DNA of 14,999 bases from an uncultured Bacillus sp. (GTDB taxonomy: Bacteria; Bacillota; Bacilli; Bacillales; Cytobacillaceae): contig CALGSR010000041.1 of assembly GCA_937902115.1 (NCBI GenBank), positions 1 to 14,999 on the forward strand. Reading direction: 5' to 3'. This document shows positions 1-6,954 of the stretch, piece by piece. How positions within the stretch are numbered: the stretch's first letter is position 1; every line of letters begins with the position of its first letter. Both the position numbers and the translations under genes were made by a program. Below the pieces are notes generated by a model. It was not told the DNA's origin and searched no databases. It saw nothing but the letters and a program-made list of their open reading frames with translations.

Positions 1-40
1 CTTAGGACAAGAAACCCCTTCCTCAAGCGCAAAGCGATAG
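1..40 (+). CDS. C-terminal tail of a TnpB-like protein (partial, 5' end outside window)
   Basis: Read from base 2, the frame gives LGQETPSSSAKR followed by TAG at 38-40. The Gly-Gln-Glu-(Ala/Thr)-Pro-Ser ending sitting directly on a C-rich/G-rich terminal hairpin is how many IS200/IS605-family TnpB genes end. TnpB is the RNA-guided nuclease (Cas12 ancestor) of these elements. Only 12 codons are visible, so the catalytic RuvC-like and zinc-finger parts cannot be checked and the protein could be intact or decayed. The call rests on the tail motif together with the hairpin in the same place; the tail alone would not be enough. Confidence 0.5.
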   Translation, partial: LGQETPSSSAKR

Positions 41-56
41 GTGGGGGAGGTTCATT
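1..56 (+). mobile_element. Right end of an IS200/IS605-type element, overlapping the probable omega RNA 3' end
   Basis: CCCC at 16-19 plus CCT at 21-23 can pair with AGG at 39-43 plus the G-run at 44-48. A small inner CGC/GCG stem caps the structure, and GGTTCAT follows. IS605-type right ends have this subterminal hairpin overlapping the tnpB stop codon and commonly finish in TTCA(C/T). In described elements the same segment encodes the 3' part of the omega RNA that guides TnpB. The exact last base (about 54-56) is uncertain because the left end is outside the window. Confidence 0.5.
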
Positions 57-150
57 GTTAATAAATTGGGGGGATTTGTAAAAAATTATTGATTTAATGC
101 AAAGGAAGGTTAAGTATTGTTAAATTAAACCAATAGAGGGATATTAAGTA

Positions 151-186
151 AGGTGGGGAAAAATGGAGAAAAACCCACTTATTTTC
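151..186 (+). terminator. Weak terminator-like hairpin downstream of the IS end
   Basis: GTGGG at 153-157 pairs with CCCAC at 174-178 across an A-rich loop, followed by TTATTTTC. The stem is only five strong pairs. If used, it would insulate the gene at 282 from transcription coming out of the IS element. The rest of 57-281 is AT-rich. TATACT at 234-239 is a reasonable -10 for the next gene, but no good -35 is seen 16-18 bases before it. Confidence 0.3.
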
Positions 187-281
187 ATTGAAACGCCAAA
201 ATTCCGGATTTTCTTACTATTCCAAATAAAATGTATACTACACATGCAAAAGAAATAATCATTTTGTGGAGGTAATAAGGG

Positions 282-2195
282 ATGGATAAGAAATTTAAAG
301 AAGTAAGAAACGTGTTAAACATGAAAAGAATTGTTAGTGCAGGACTAGTTGCCGGGACACTATTTGTATCCACTTCAGCATTTGCAGCAGAGCCGGGGGT
401 TGAGCAGCAACAAGAAACGGTTAAATATAGCTTCCAAGACAAAGTGAATACTGGTAATTTTAATTTCCAAGGTCAAAGTGATGAGGATTATGCAACTGTA
501 CTCCAAACGATTCAAGCGAAAAAAGCAACGCAAAAACAACGCTTATCTCTATCAGCTGAGCAAAGAGCAATGGCAAATGGTGCGGGAGTGGCACAGACGC
601 AAGCTTCTGACAGCACTTCCACTCTAAATCAAGTTGGAAATAACGAAGAAAATGACCAAGAGCAAGCGGTTGGTATCCAAGAAGAGCAAGATCAAACCGC
701 TTCTGGAATCGGGATGATTCAAGACCAATTATCTTCTAATGACAATAGTCAAGGTCAAGCAGCTTTTGGTACAAGCAATAGCCAAGGACAAGAAATTAAT
801 AGTTCAATCGCTCAAAGGAAAGCGGCAATCGGTTCTCGACTAAGTCAAATCCAAGATTCTTATAAGTACGACAGTCAAAACCAAGGTGTTAGCGGAAATG
901 TAAATACACAAGATCAATTTGTTACTAATGATACAGATGTTGAACAAAATGCAACTGGCGATCTAATTGATCAGCTTCAAGGTGCATATGACACGAATAT
1001 CCAAAATCAACAGACAGGTGGAGAAGGGAACTATCCTTTCCAAGACATCTACAATGAAACGTCCCAAAATCAAGAGGCTGAAGGTAACGGCATGACGCAA
1101 GACCAGCTTGCAGATAATCTTTCAGAGCAAATGTCAGGTGTAGGTGGATATGGCAACGATGCTGACCAATATTCTTACAATTACAATAACCAAAATCAAA
1201 CAGGAAGCATTGGCAACGTTCATCAAGACCAAATAGCAACGAATACAACTGGACAAGGTACCGCTGTAGGAGGAAATGATAACTATATCATTGAAGACGC
1301 TGAAACAGACACGATTCAAACACAAGATGGAACATATGGAGCCTACCAAAACCAGGAATCACAAAATACTATCACACAAGATGGTGCTGTAACGGGTAAC
1401 GATAATGAACTTGCTCAATATGGTTATGGGGAAACAGCTCAAGACCAAATAGGTTTGGGCGATGCTGTGCAACATCAAGGTTCTAGCAATACAAATGGAC
1501 AAGGTGCGTATGTTGCAGGTGAAGGCGCAGATGCTGTCCAAGATTCACTTATTTATGGTGAGCAAACTCAACTTGGTGCTGTTGATACAACTCAAGGGCA
1601 AAATACCGGTACTGAAAGCACTCAATTAGCTGATGTAGATAGCGATAATACTACTGCTGAGCAGTATTATTACAATGAAACCGTACAAGAACAAACAGGT
1701 TTTGACGGAAGTGTTCAAGAACAAGATGCTGCAGCAGCCGTTGAACAAAGAGCTGCAGTTGAAGGTTTAGTGAACGATGTATACCAAGATGCAGAGGATC
1801 TTACAGAGCAAACGCAAATTGGAGATGCTGACTCTGAGCAATATCAAGGTTCAACAAATGAAACAAAGCAAGTAACAAAGAATAAAGGCCATAATAACAA
1901 GGGTGCTCAAGGTAACTCTAACACTGGAGTACAAGTTCAATTTGGTGCTGATGCTGAGCAAACACAAAATTCAGCTGCTGTAACTGACCAAGCAGCTAAT
2001 ACTACTGGAGAAAACAATACTGTTTCGCAAACAAGCTCAAATGACACTACACAATCCCAAACAGCTGCTGGAGATGCTGCACAAAGCCAGTCCTCTGATG
2101 TGACAAAAACTCAGTCTGCTGTATCAGAAGGCACTAACAATAGTCAAAGCCAATCTTCTGGCTTCACAGTTGTTCAAGGACAAACTGCAAACTAA
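282..2195 (+). CDS. Secreted Gln/Asn-rich repeat protein, curlin-like beta-solenoid (candidate functional amyloid)
   Basis: The 637-residue protein starts at ATG 282, set by GTGGAGGT at 266-273. A Sec signal peptide is visible: KR at 15-16, hydrophobic core 17-29, and AFA-type cleavage near residue 35. No LPXTG motif, membrane anchor, Cys or Trp is seen, so free secretion is expected. From about residue 194 to 525 the chain falls into units of roughly 41 residues beginning Tyr-x-x (Y196, Y236, Y257 as a half unit, Y299, then about 340, Y382, Y425, Y464, about 505). Each unit carries Q-x-Q pairs about every 10-11 residues, separated by G/N/D turns. This matches stacked strand-turn-strand rungs with glutamine ladders, as in curli subunits, but it is not the exact curlin consensus. 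Residues 546-637 repeat Q-x-Q/S more simply. No curli export genes (csgG-like) are nearby. A matrix or surface-fibre role is inferred. A low-complexity adhesin or spore-surface protein is an alternative. Confidence 0.8.
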   Translation: MDKKFKEVRNVLNMKRIVSAGLVAGTLFVSTSAFAAEPGVEQQQETVKYSFQDKVNTGNFNFQGQSDEDYATVLQTIQAKKATQKQRLSLSAEQRAMANGAGVAQTQASDSTSTLNQVGNNEENDQEQAVGIQEEQDQTASGIGMIQDQLSSNDNSQGQAAFGTSNSQGQEINSSIAQRKAAIGSRLSQIQDSYKYDSQNQGVSGNVNTQDQFVTNDTDVEQNATGDLIDQLQGAYDTNIQNQQTGGEGNYPFQDIYNETSQNQEAEGNGMTQDQLADNLSEQMSGVGGYGNDADQYSYNYNNQNQTGSIGNVHQDQIATNTTGQGTAVGGNDNYIIEDAETDTIQTQDGTYGAYQNQESQNTITQDGAVTGNDNELAQYGYGETAQDQIGLGDAVQHQGSSNTNGQGAYVAGEGADAVQDSLIYGEQTQLGAVDTTQGQNTGTESTQLADVDSDNTTAEQYYYNETVQEQTGFDGSVQEQDAAAAVEQRAAVEGLVNDVYQDAEDLTEQTQIGDADSEQYQGSTNETKQVTKNKGHNNKGAQGNSNTGVQVQFGADAEQTQNSAAVTDQAANTTGENNTVSQTSSNDTTQSQTAAGDAAQSQSSDVTKTQSAVSEGTNNSQSQSSGFTVVQGQTAN

Positions 2196-2216
2196 TAGAA
2201 TTGATACAAGGTTTCA

Positions 2217-2252
2217 AGCTCCATCTAGTCATTGCTGGGTGGGGCTTTCTTT
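2217..2252 (+). terminator. Intrinsic terminator of the Q-rich protein gene
   Basis: AGCTCCATC at 2217-2225 pairs over nine positions (two G-U) with GGTGGGGCT at 2238-2246, and TTTCTTT follows. It lies 21 bases after the stop codon. Confidence 0.65.
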
Positions 2253-2274
2253 ATCGATATCAAGCGTATCCGGG

Positions 2275-2315
2275 AGGGCTTTTCAGCTTAGAGTGCAAAG
2301 CACCCTTCTTTTCCT
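2275..2315 (+). terminator. Second, weaker terminator-like hairpin
   Basis: AGGG and CTTT at 2275-2282 pair with AAAG and CCCT at 2297-2306, with a two-base CA bulge. TTCTTTTCC follows. It may back up the hairpin at 2217. No convincing gene is seen in 2196-2621. Confidence 0.4.
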
Positions 2316-2508
2316 TTCATTTAATATAATTAACCTAATGTTTACGAAAAGGATGTTCGGTCTATGCCAAAAAACTTAGGTATATTATCCCTATTTTGTT
2401 AAATTAACACTATCAATATGTTTTTATGTTACTTAAGAAAGCCAAAATTCCCTAAGTTCATCATAAATCCCTCGACTATTCGCTTATTTTTCTCTTTAAA
2501 TTTAAAAC

Positions 2509-2549
2509 TTACATAATATTAACAGTGTGTTTAGATAGGTTTGTTACCC
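2509..2549 (+). promoter_or_regulatory. Candidate PhoP (Pho box) array upstream of phoX
   Basis: Four TTAACA-like hexamers lie in tandem on the coding strand: TTACAT 2509, TTAACA 2519, TTAGAT 2531 and TTACCC 2544, spaced by 4, 6 and 7 bases. Bacillus PhoP binds direct TT(A/C/T)A(C/T)A repeats about 11 bases apart. A possible -10 is AATAAT at 2571-2576. The spacing is looser than the best known boxes, so the function is inferred mainly from the downstream phosphatase. Confidence 0.4.
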
Positions 2550-2621
2550 TATTAATAGGCTTAGCTGCAGAATAATAGACTTCAACTTAAACTAATTTAA
2601 GCAATGGAGGTATGAGAAAAC

Positions 2622-4055
2622 ATGATGAACAAAGAAATGGATCGTCGTAAATTCTTAAAGGCCACGGGAATGAGTACTTTAGCTGTAACATTAGGTTCTA
2701 CTGGACTTTTCTCACTTGCGAATGCTCCAAAGGGATTTGCTGCATCTGCTGAAGGAAATCCAACAAGTGGATTTGGTGGATACGGACCGCTTGTTAAGGA
2801 TCCAAACGGTATTTTGAATCTCCCAAAAGGCTTCCATTATAAAATATTTTCAAAAGCTGGAGATCTAATGCCTAATGGCGATAAAGTTCCTGCAATGCAT
2901 GACGGAATGGCTGCATTTAAAGGGGAGAAAAACACGACCATCCTTGTAAGAAACCATGAAAATAGTACAAACTCTACTCTCCCTGTAAATGGAAAAAATC
3001 CTTGGGGGAATGCTGCTGGTGGAACAACAACTTTAATCGTTGGACCAAACAGAGAACTTATTGATCAATATGTATCTAGTTCGGGTACTGTTCGTAACTG
3101 TGCTGGCGGCTCTTCTACATGGGGCACTTGGTTAACGATGGAAGAAACAGGTAATAAAGGACATGGCTATATATTCGAAGTAAACCCTCTTGATCCTGAA
3201 AATGAAATGTCAAGAACACCGATTTATGATATGGGACGCTTCTCTCATGAAGCTGGACATGTCGACCCTTCAACAGGGATTTGGTATTTAACAGAAGATG
3301 CGAGTCCTAGTTTCCTTTATCGCTTTACTCCACATGATAGAAGTCAAACACTTGGTTCTCTGCAAAAAGGTGGTATTTTAGAGGCAGCGGCAATTGATGA
3401 GTTACCAAAAGCAACGCAAATGGCTACTGGGCAAAAATTTGGGGTTGTTTGGAAAAAGCTAAACCCTGAAATCGCTCAACAAGATGCAATAGACAAAGGC
3501 TGTATTCAATTCAGACGTCTAGAAGGAGCTTACTTCTCTGAAGGTACTTTCTGGTTTGATGATACAAGCGCAGGTGAAAAAGGCTACGGGCGTATCTATC
3601 GTTATACACCTGCTACGAACACATTAGAACTTTTCTATGAATCCTCTGATAGGAATGATTTAAAGTCCCCTGATAACCTTGTTATTACACCTTGGGGAGA
3701 TGTTTGGATTGCAGAAGATGGCAGCGGAGTCAATCGTATCATCGGTATTACTCCAGAAGGAAACCCGTATGTATTTCTCGAAAACGCAATGAACGGTTCC
3801 GAGCTTGCAGGCCCTACATTCTCGCATGATGGCAATACATTCTTTGTAAACATGCAGAGTCCTGGGATTACCTTTGCTATTTGGGGACCGTTTGCTCGTA
3901 AAAATTCTACTCGCCGCCGCGCCATGAACTATGCTCAACCGCCAGCGACTTTCGCTCCGGTAATATCTGACAAGCTTTCTGCCTTTGCTGAAGAACAAGG
4001 AATGTCTATGCTTGAAGCAGCTGCGCTAGAGCGCCATGGTATGCCGATTCTTTAA
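2622..4055 (+). CDS. phoX: PhoX-family (DUF839) alkaline phosphatase, Tat-exported
   Basis: This 477-residue enzyme is predicted to hydrolyse phosphate monoesters outside the membrane; characterised PhoX enzymes use Fe3+ and Ca2+. The N-terminus has a twin-arginine signal, D-R-R-K-F-L-K at residues 7-13, then a moderately hydrophobic stretch and an AASA cleavage site near 43. PhoX hallmarks are present: RNHE at 110-113; NCAGG with Cys160 (the expected iron ligand) running into TWGTWLTMEE at 166-175; GRFSHEAGHVDP at 205-216; and ELAGPTFSHDG plus FVNMQSPG near the C-terminus. GGAGG at 2606-2610 supports the start, with a second in-frame ATG directly behind it. A tatA gene follows after 57 bases with no terminator between, so the two are probably co-transcribed. 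Phosphate-starvation control via PhoPR is suggested by the upstream hexamers. The length fits the smaller members of the family. I see no truncation. Confidence 0.88.
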   Translation: MMNKEMDRRKFLKATGMSTLAVTLGSTGLFSLANAPKGFAASAEGNPTSGFGGYGPLVKDPNGILNLPKGFHYKIFSKAGDLMPNGDKVPAMHDGMAAFKGEKNTTILVRNHENSTNSTLPVNGKNPWGNAAGGTTTLIVGPNRELIDQYVSSSGTVRNCAGGSSTWGTWLTMEETGNKGHGYIFEVNPLDPENEMSRTPIYDMGRFSHEAGHVDPSTGIWYLTEDASPSFLYRFTPHDRSQTLGSLQKGGILEAAAIDELPKATQMATGQKFGVVWKKLNPEIAQQDAIDKGCIQFRRLEGAYFSEGTFWFDDTSAGEKGYGRIYRYTPATNTLELFYESSDRNDLKSPDNLVITPWGDVWIAEDGSGVNRIIGITPEGNPYVFLENAMNGSELAGPTFSHDGNTFFVNMQSPGITFAIWGPFARKNSTRRRAMNYAQPPATFAPVISDKLSAFAEEQGMSMLEAAALERHGMPIL

Positions 4056-4112
4056 TCGAAAATTGTATCTCCCTTTGACAAGAATGAAATTTCTTCGGGA
4101 GGTGAAAGGTGG

Positions 4113-4406
4113 ATGTTGCAAAACATTGGGATACCGGGTTTAATTCTTATTCTGGTCATTGCTTTAGTTATTTTCGGACCATCAAAGCTTCCTCAAATCG
4201 GACGTGCTTTTGGAAATACCTTGAGGGAATTCAAAACGGCGACGAAGGGGTTGGTTGAAGGTGATGAAGAAGAAAATAATGAGAAGGATCACAAAGGATT
4301 AACGATAGCTAAAAAGAGTAAAGATGACTCACCAGCGGGCTTTGAAATAAACAAGGCTGATGAAAAGGAGCAAAAAGTAATAGCGCTTGAAAAACATGAT
4401 AGGTAA
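4113..4406 (+). CDS. tatA: TatA-family twin-arginine translocase pore subunit
   Basis: A 97-residue protein with the standard TatA plan: a short N-terminus, one membrane helix at about residues 7-22, the hinge FGPSKLP at 21-27, an amphipathic helix (IGRAFGNTLREFKTATKGL), and a charged, disordered C-tail. TatA oligomerises around TatC to let folded proteins through. The tail is longer than in the 57-70-residue Bacillus TatAy/TatAd proteins and is very rich in Glu, Lys and Asp. GGGAGGTGA at 4097-4105 gives a strong ribosome site seven bases before the ATG. No tatC is present, so it must work with a TatC encoded elsewhere. Its place behind a Tat substrate gene parallels phoD-tatAd-tatCd of B. 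subtilis and suggests a TatA made for PhoX. Confidence 0.92.
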   Translation: MLQNIGIPGLILILVIALVIFGPSKLPQIGRAFGNTLREFKTATKGLVEGDEEENNEKDHKGLTIAKKSKDDSPAGFEINKADEKEQKVIALEKHDR

Positions 4407-4410
4407 TGAA

Positions 4411-4463
4411 AAAGAAAGGTATAGACCGGGTAAAAAATCCGGTTTATATCTTTCTTTTTTTTT
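4411..4463 (+). terminator. Strong intrinsic terminator of phoX-tatA
   Basis: A 19-base stem (4411-4429 with 4439-4457, two G-U pairs) closes a nine-base loop. A run of nine Ts ends at 4463. It begins five bases after the tatA stop codon. Confidence 0.93.
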
Positions 4464-4481
4464 GATGAAATGAAGTTGTCC

Positions 4482-4511
4482 ATACGGGCGGTTATTTTCT
4501 TGCATATAATT
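4482..4511 (+). promoter_or_regulatory. Candidate mother-cell (sigma-K / sigma-E) promoter for the amidase
   Basis: AC at 4484-4485 is 17 bases before CATATAATT at 4503-4511, close to the sigma-K pattern AC-N17-CATAnnnTA. Read as sigma-E, ATA at 4482-4484 lies 18 bases before CATATAAT (one mismatch to CATACANT). B. subtilis cwlC is sigma-K dependent, which fits. The start point would leave a short leader (about 12 bases), with the ribosome site right at the 5' end. Confidence 0.45.
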
Positions 4512-4529
4512 ATTAAAAAGAGGTGAACA

Positions 4530-5327
4530 ATGATGTTTAAATTATACTTGGATCCAGGACATGGCGGTTCGGATCCTGGTGCAGTGGGAAATGGATTGCG
4601 GGAAAAGGATGTCACACTCTCTATCTCTCAAAAAATAAAAGAAATCCTTCTTGCTGAGTATAATAATGTGTCTGTTAAAATGAGCCGTATTGGTGACATA
4701 TACCCTTCTTTAACACAGCGAACAAATGAAGCAAATAATTGGGGGGCTGATTATTTTCTCTCGATTCATATTAACTCCGGGGGTGGGAGCGGTTTTGAAA
4801 GCTTTGTCCATTCTGGCGCAGGTGCGGTAACGGTAAACTATCAGAATATGATCCATAAAGAAATCGCAAAGGTTATCGGGCTAAGGGATAGAGGGAAAAA
4901 ACAAGCCAGCTTTCATGTCTTACGTGCATCAAGGATGCCAGCGCTTCTCACGGAAAATGGTTTTATTGACACAGCTACGGATGCTGCGAAAATGATAGAT
5001 GCTAATTGGATTGAGACAATTGCCCGTGCCCATGTAACTGGACTAGAAAAGGCCTCTAATCTGGAAAGAAAGGTAACAGTTGCTCCTTCGAATCCATCAG
5101 AAAAGGAGGAAGATATATTGTCTCGGAAATTTGAACCATCGAATCAGGCTATTAGAAATGCTGTTTCAACTGTTTTAATGCGCTTTGAACAAAAAGACCC
5201 GCCGCTTGCAGCTTTCTGGCGTGAAAAGGCTAATAAAGGGGAATTAACTTTATCAGATGCTGTAGGATTGATATTTGTAGCCATTGAACGTGGCTATATA
5301 ACAGGGAGAATAAATGATTCTGAATAA
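4530..5327 (+). CDS. CwlC-like N-acetylmuramoyl-L-alanine amidase with an unrecognised C-terminal domain
   Basis: A peptidoglycan hydrolase (Amidase_3 fold) that cuts the bond between muramic acid and L-alanine. The zinc ligands expected for the family are visible: His11 in DPGHGG, Glu25 in LREKD and His80 in LSIHINSG. The catalytic Glu142 is in LTENGFID. Residues 1-178 closely resemble what I recall of B. subtilis CwlC (DPGHGGSDPGA, NNWGAD, RGKK..FHVLR, MPALLTENGFID). CwlC is a spore mother-cell lysis enzyme that also lacks a signal peptide. Here the usual C-terminal SPOR repeats are replaced by a linker (181-195) and a helical segment of about 65 residues (196-260) that I do not recognise. 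It may be a different wall-binding module. AAGAGGTGA at 4518-4526 serves either ATG 4530 or ATG 4533; the second aligns better with CwlC. A terminator follows the gene. Confidence 0.87.
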   Translation: MMFKLYLDPGHGGSDPGAVGNGLREKDVTLSISQKIKEILLAEYNNVSVKMSRIGDIYPSLTQRTNEANNWGADYFLSIHINSGGGSGFESFVHSGAGAVTVNYQNMIHKEIAKVIGLRDRGKKQASFHVLRASRMPALLTENGFIDTATDAAKMIDANWIETIARAHVTGLEKASNLERKVTVAPSNPSEKEEDILSRKFEPSNQAIRNAVSTVLMRFEQKDPPLAAFWREKANKGELTLSDAVGLIFVAIERGYITGRINDSE

Positions 5328-5350
5328 CTGTTGGGAGTATATAAAGAAGG

Positions 5351-5398
5351 TTGACCAAAAAGGTGGTGTTTCAGCACCTTTTTGGCCAGCTTTTTTTT
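5351..5398 (+). terminator. Intrinsic terminator of the amidase gene
   Basis: CCAAAAAGGTG at 5355-5365 pairs perfectly with CACCTTTTTGG at 5375-5385. Eight Ts follow at 5391-5398. Confidence 0.9.
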
Positions 5399-5609
5399 GC
5401 ATAGAAGGTAAATCCAGAATCTTTGAATATAGTGTTGCCAATAACTATTCAGGTGTTAAGTAGTTTATAATATTAATTGCATGCTTGGAAGTCTTCTTTA
5501 TTATATTAAGAGCATTTTCCGAACGCAGGGAATTCTTAACAAAATGATTCGTTTTGAAAACAGATAAGAAGAGAGGTAAAATAGTAATATTAATTATAGG
5601 AGAGATCAT

Positions 5610-6829
5610 ATGAAAAGAGTAGTTGTGACTGGTTTAGGAGCGGTGACTCCTTTAGGAAATAATATTGATTCTACCTGGGAAAATATAAAAAATGGTGTGT
5701 CAGGGATTGAACCTGCCAGCAGAATTGATGTCGAAAAGATAGATGTCAAGCTGGCTGGAGAGGTGAAGGGATTCGAACCTGAAGCCTTTATGGATCGAAA
5801 GGAAGCCAGGAGAATGGGCCGCTTTAGCCAATTTGCTGTTGCTGCGGGAAAAATGGCTTTTGAAGATGCACGGCTGGAAATGGGTGTGAATGTCATACCT
5901 GAACGTGTTGGCGTTTGGATTGGTTCCGGCATTGGTGGCTTAGGCGAATTTGAGGAACAATACAGAAAGTTTCTTGATAAAGGGCAGAGAAGGGTGAATC
6001 CATTTACGATCCCAATGTTTATTCCTGATATGGCTTCAGGGCGCGTTTCCATTGAATTGGGGGCTAAAGGGATCAATAATTGTTCGGTTACGGCCTGTGC
6101 TTCAGGATCTAATTCCATCGGTGATGCCTTCCGTGCCATCCAATACGGAAATGCTGATGTGATTGTTGCTGGAGGAGCAGAGGCTTCAATTACTGAAATG
6201 ACGATTGCGGGATTCTCAAACATGACGGCACTTTCTACAAACCCAGATCCAAAAACAGCGAGCCGCCCTTTTGATAGAAATCGCGATGGATTTGTCATTG
6301 CCGAAGGCGCCGGGGTGATTATTCTCGAAGGATTAGAGCATGCGCTGTCACGCGGAGCACGAATTTATGGTGAGATCATCGGCTATGGTGCAACAGGAGA
6401 TGCTTATCATATGGGGAAGGTGCAGCACGTGCGATGAAACTTGCGCTTGAAGATGGGGGAATTGCACCGGAACAGGTTGATTATATTAATGCGCATGGCA
6501 CGTCAACAACCTTAAATGATTTATATGAAACAAAAGCAATTAAGGAAGTATTTCAAGAACATGCCAATGCGATTTCAGTCAGCTCTACGAAATCAATGAC
6601 GGGACATATGCTTGGAGCTGCCGGAGGAGTAGAAGCAATCTTTTCTCTGTTAGCTATAAAAGAAGGAATTCTTCCGCCGACAATAAATTACGAAACACCT
6701 GATGAAGAGCTTGATTTAGATTATGTTCCAAATACTGCAAAAAAGAAAGAGGTAAATGTAGTGTTATCAAACTCCCTTGGTTTTGGCGGTCATAATGCTT
6801 CGCTGCTCTTTAAGAAATTTACTGAATAA
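5610..6829 (+). pseudogene. fabF: Broken fabF: 3-oxoacyl-ACP synthase II with an internal frameshifting deletion
   Basis: FabF condenses malonyl-ACP with acyl-ACP to elongate fatty acids. The first frame (5610-6437, 275 residues) carries the N-terminal thiolase half with the nucleophile Cys163 in TACASGS. The second frame (6434-6829) carries the catalytic His in NAHGTST, Lys and His in STKSMTGH, and the LGFGGHN end. Relative to family sequences, the joint near 6411-6416 lacks about six residues (the TAPAP-like loop between GDAYH and GEGAARAM). The coding span of 1220 bases is one base short of a multiple of three. A 19-base loss would restore a 412-residue protein, the normal FabF size. The frames meet at ATGA (6434-6437), with AAGGTG at 6417-6422 before it, so weak reinitiation making two polypeptides cannot be excluded. 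The start has AGGAGAG at 5598-5604. No FapR-type operator or neighbouring fabH is seen, so this may be a second fabF copy. The span 5399-5609 is AT-rich and holds no gene. Confidence 0.85.
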
Positions 6830-6912
6830 ACCTGTTGTTTCTTAAATCTCTTTATCAGAACGGCGAGCAGAAATGCAAAAAATGCTGAACCGATAAGACC
6901 ATATTCACAAAG

Positions 6913-6954
6913 AAACAGCCTTATCCGAATGAGCTTCCGGATAAGGCTGTTTTT
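6913..6954. terminator. Bidirectional terminator between convergent fabF and ubiB
   Basis: AAACAGCCTTATCCG at 6913-6927 pairs perfectly over 15 bases with 6938-6952. T-runs are present in both directions (TTTTT on plus, TTTCTTT on minus). Its 3' arm reaches the ubiB stop codon at 6953. Confidence 0.9.

Noticed and set aside
925..1541. Minus-strand frames inside the Q-rich gene
   Set aside because: They are antisense shadows produced by the repetitive CAA/GGT codons, rich in Cys and Leu, with no ribosome sites.
117..2407. Shared 12-mer TTGTTAAATTAA at 117-128 and 2396-2407, as a common regulator site
   Set aside because: Low-complexity AT sequence with only two copies and no known factor matching; chance is sufficient.
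5468..5595. Direct repeat TAATATTAATT (5468-5478 and 5585-5595) upstream of fabF as an operator pair
   Set aside because: It is an AT-only sequence in an AT-rich interval, likely by chance, and it does not resemble the FapR operator.
6434..6829. The second fabF frame as an independent 131-residue gene
   Set aside because: It is plainly the C-terminal third of FabF. Its ATG is an internal codon of the intact gene, so it is reported as part of one broken gene.
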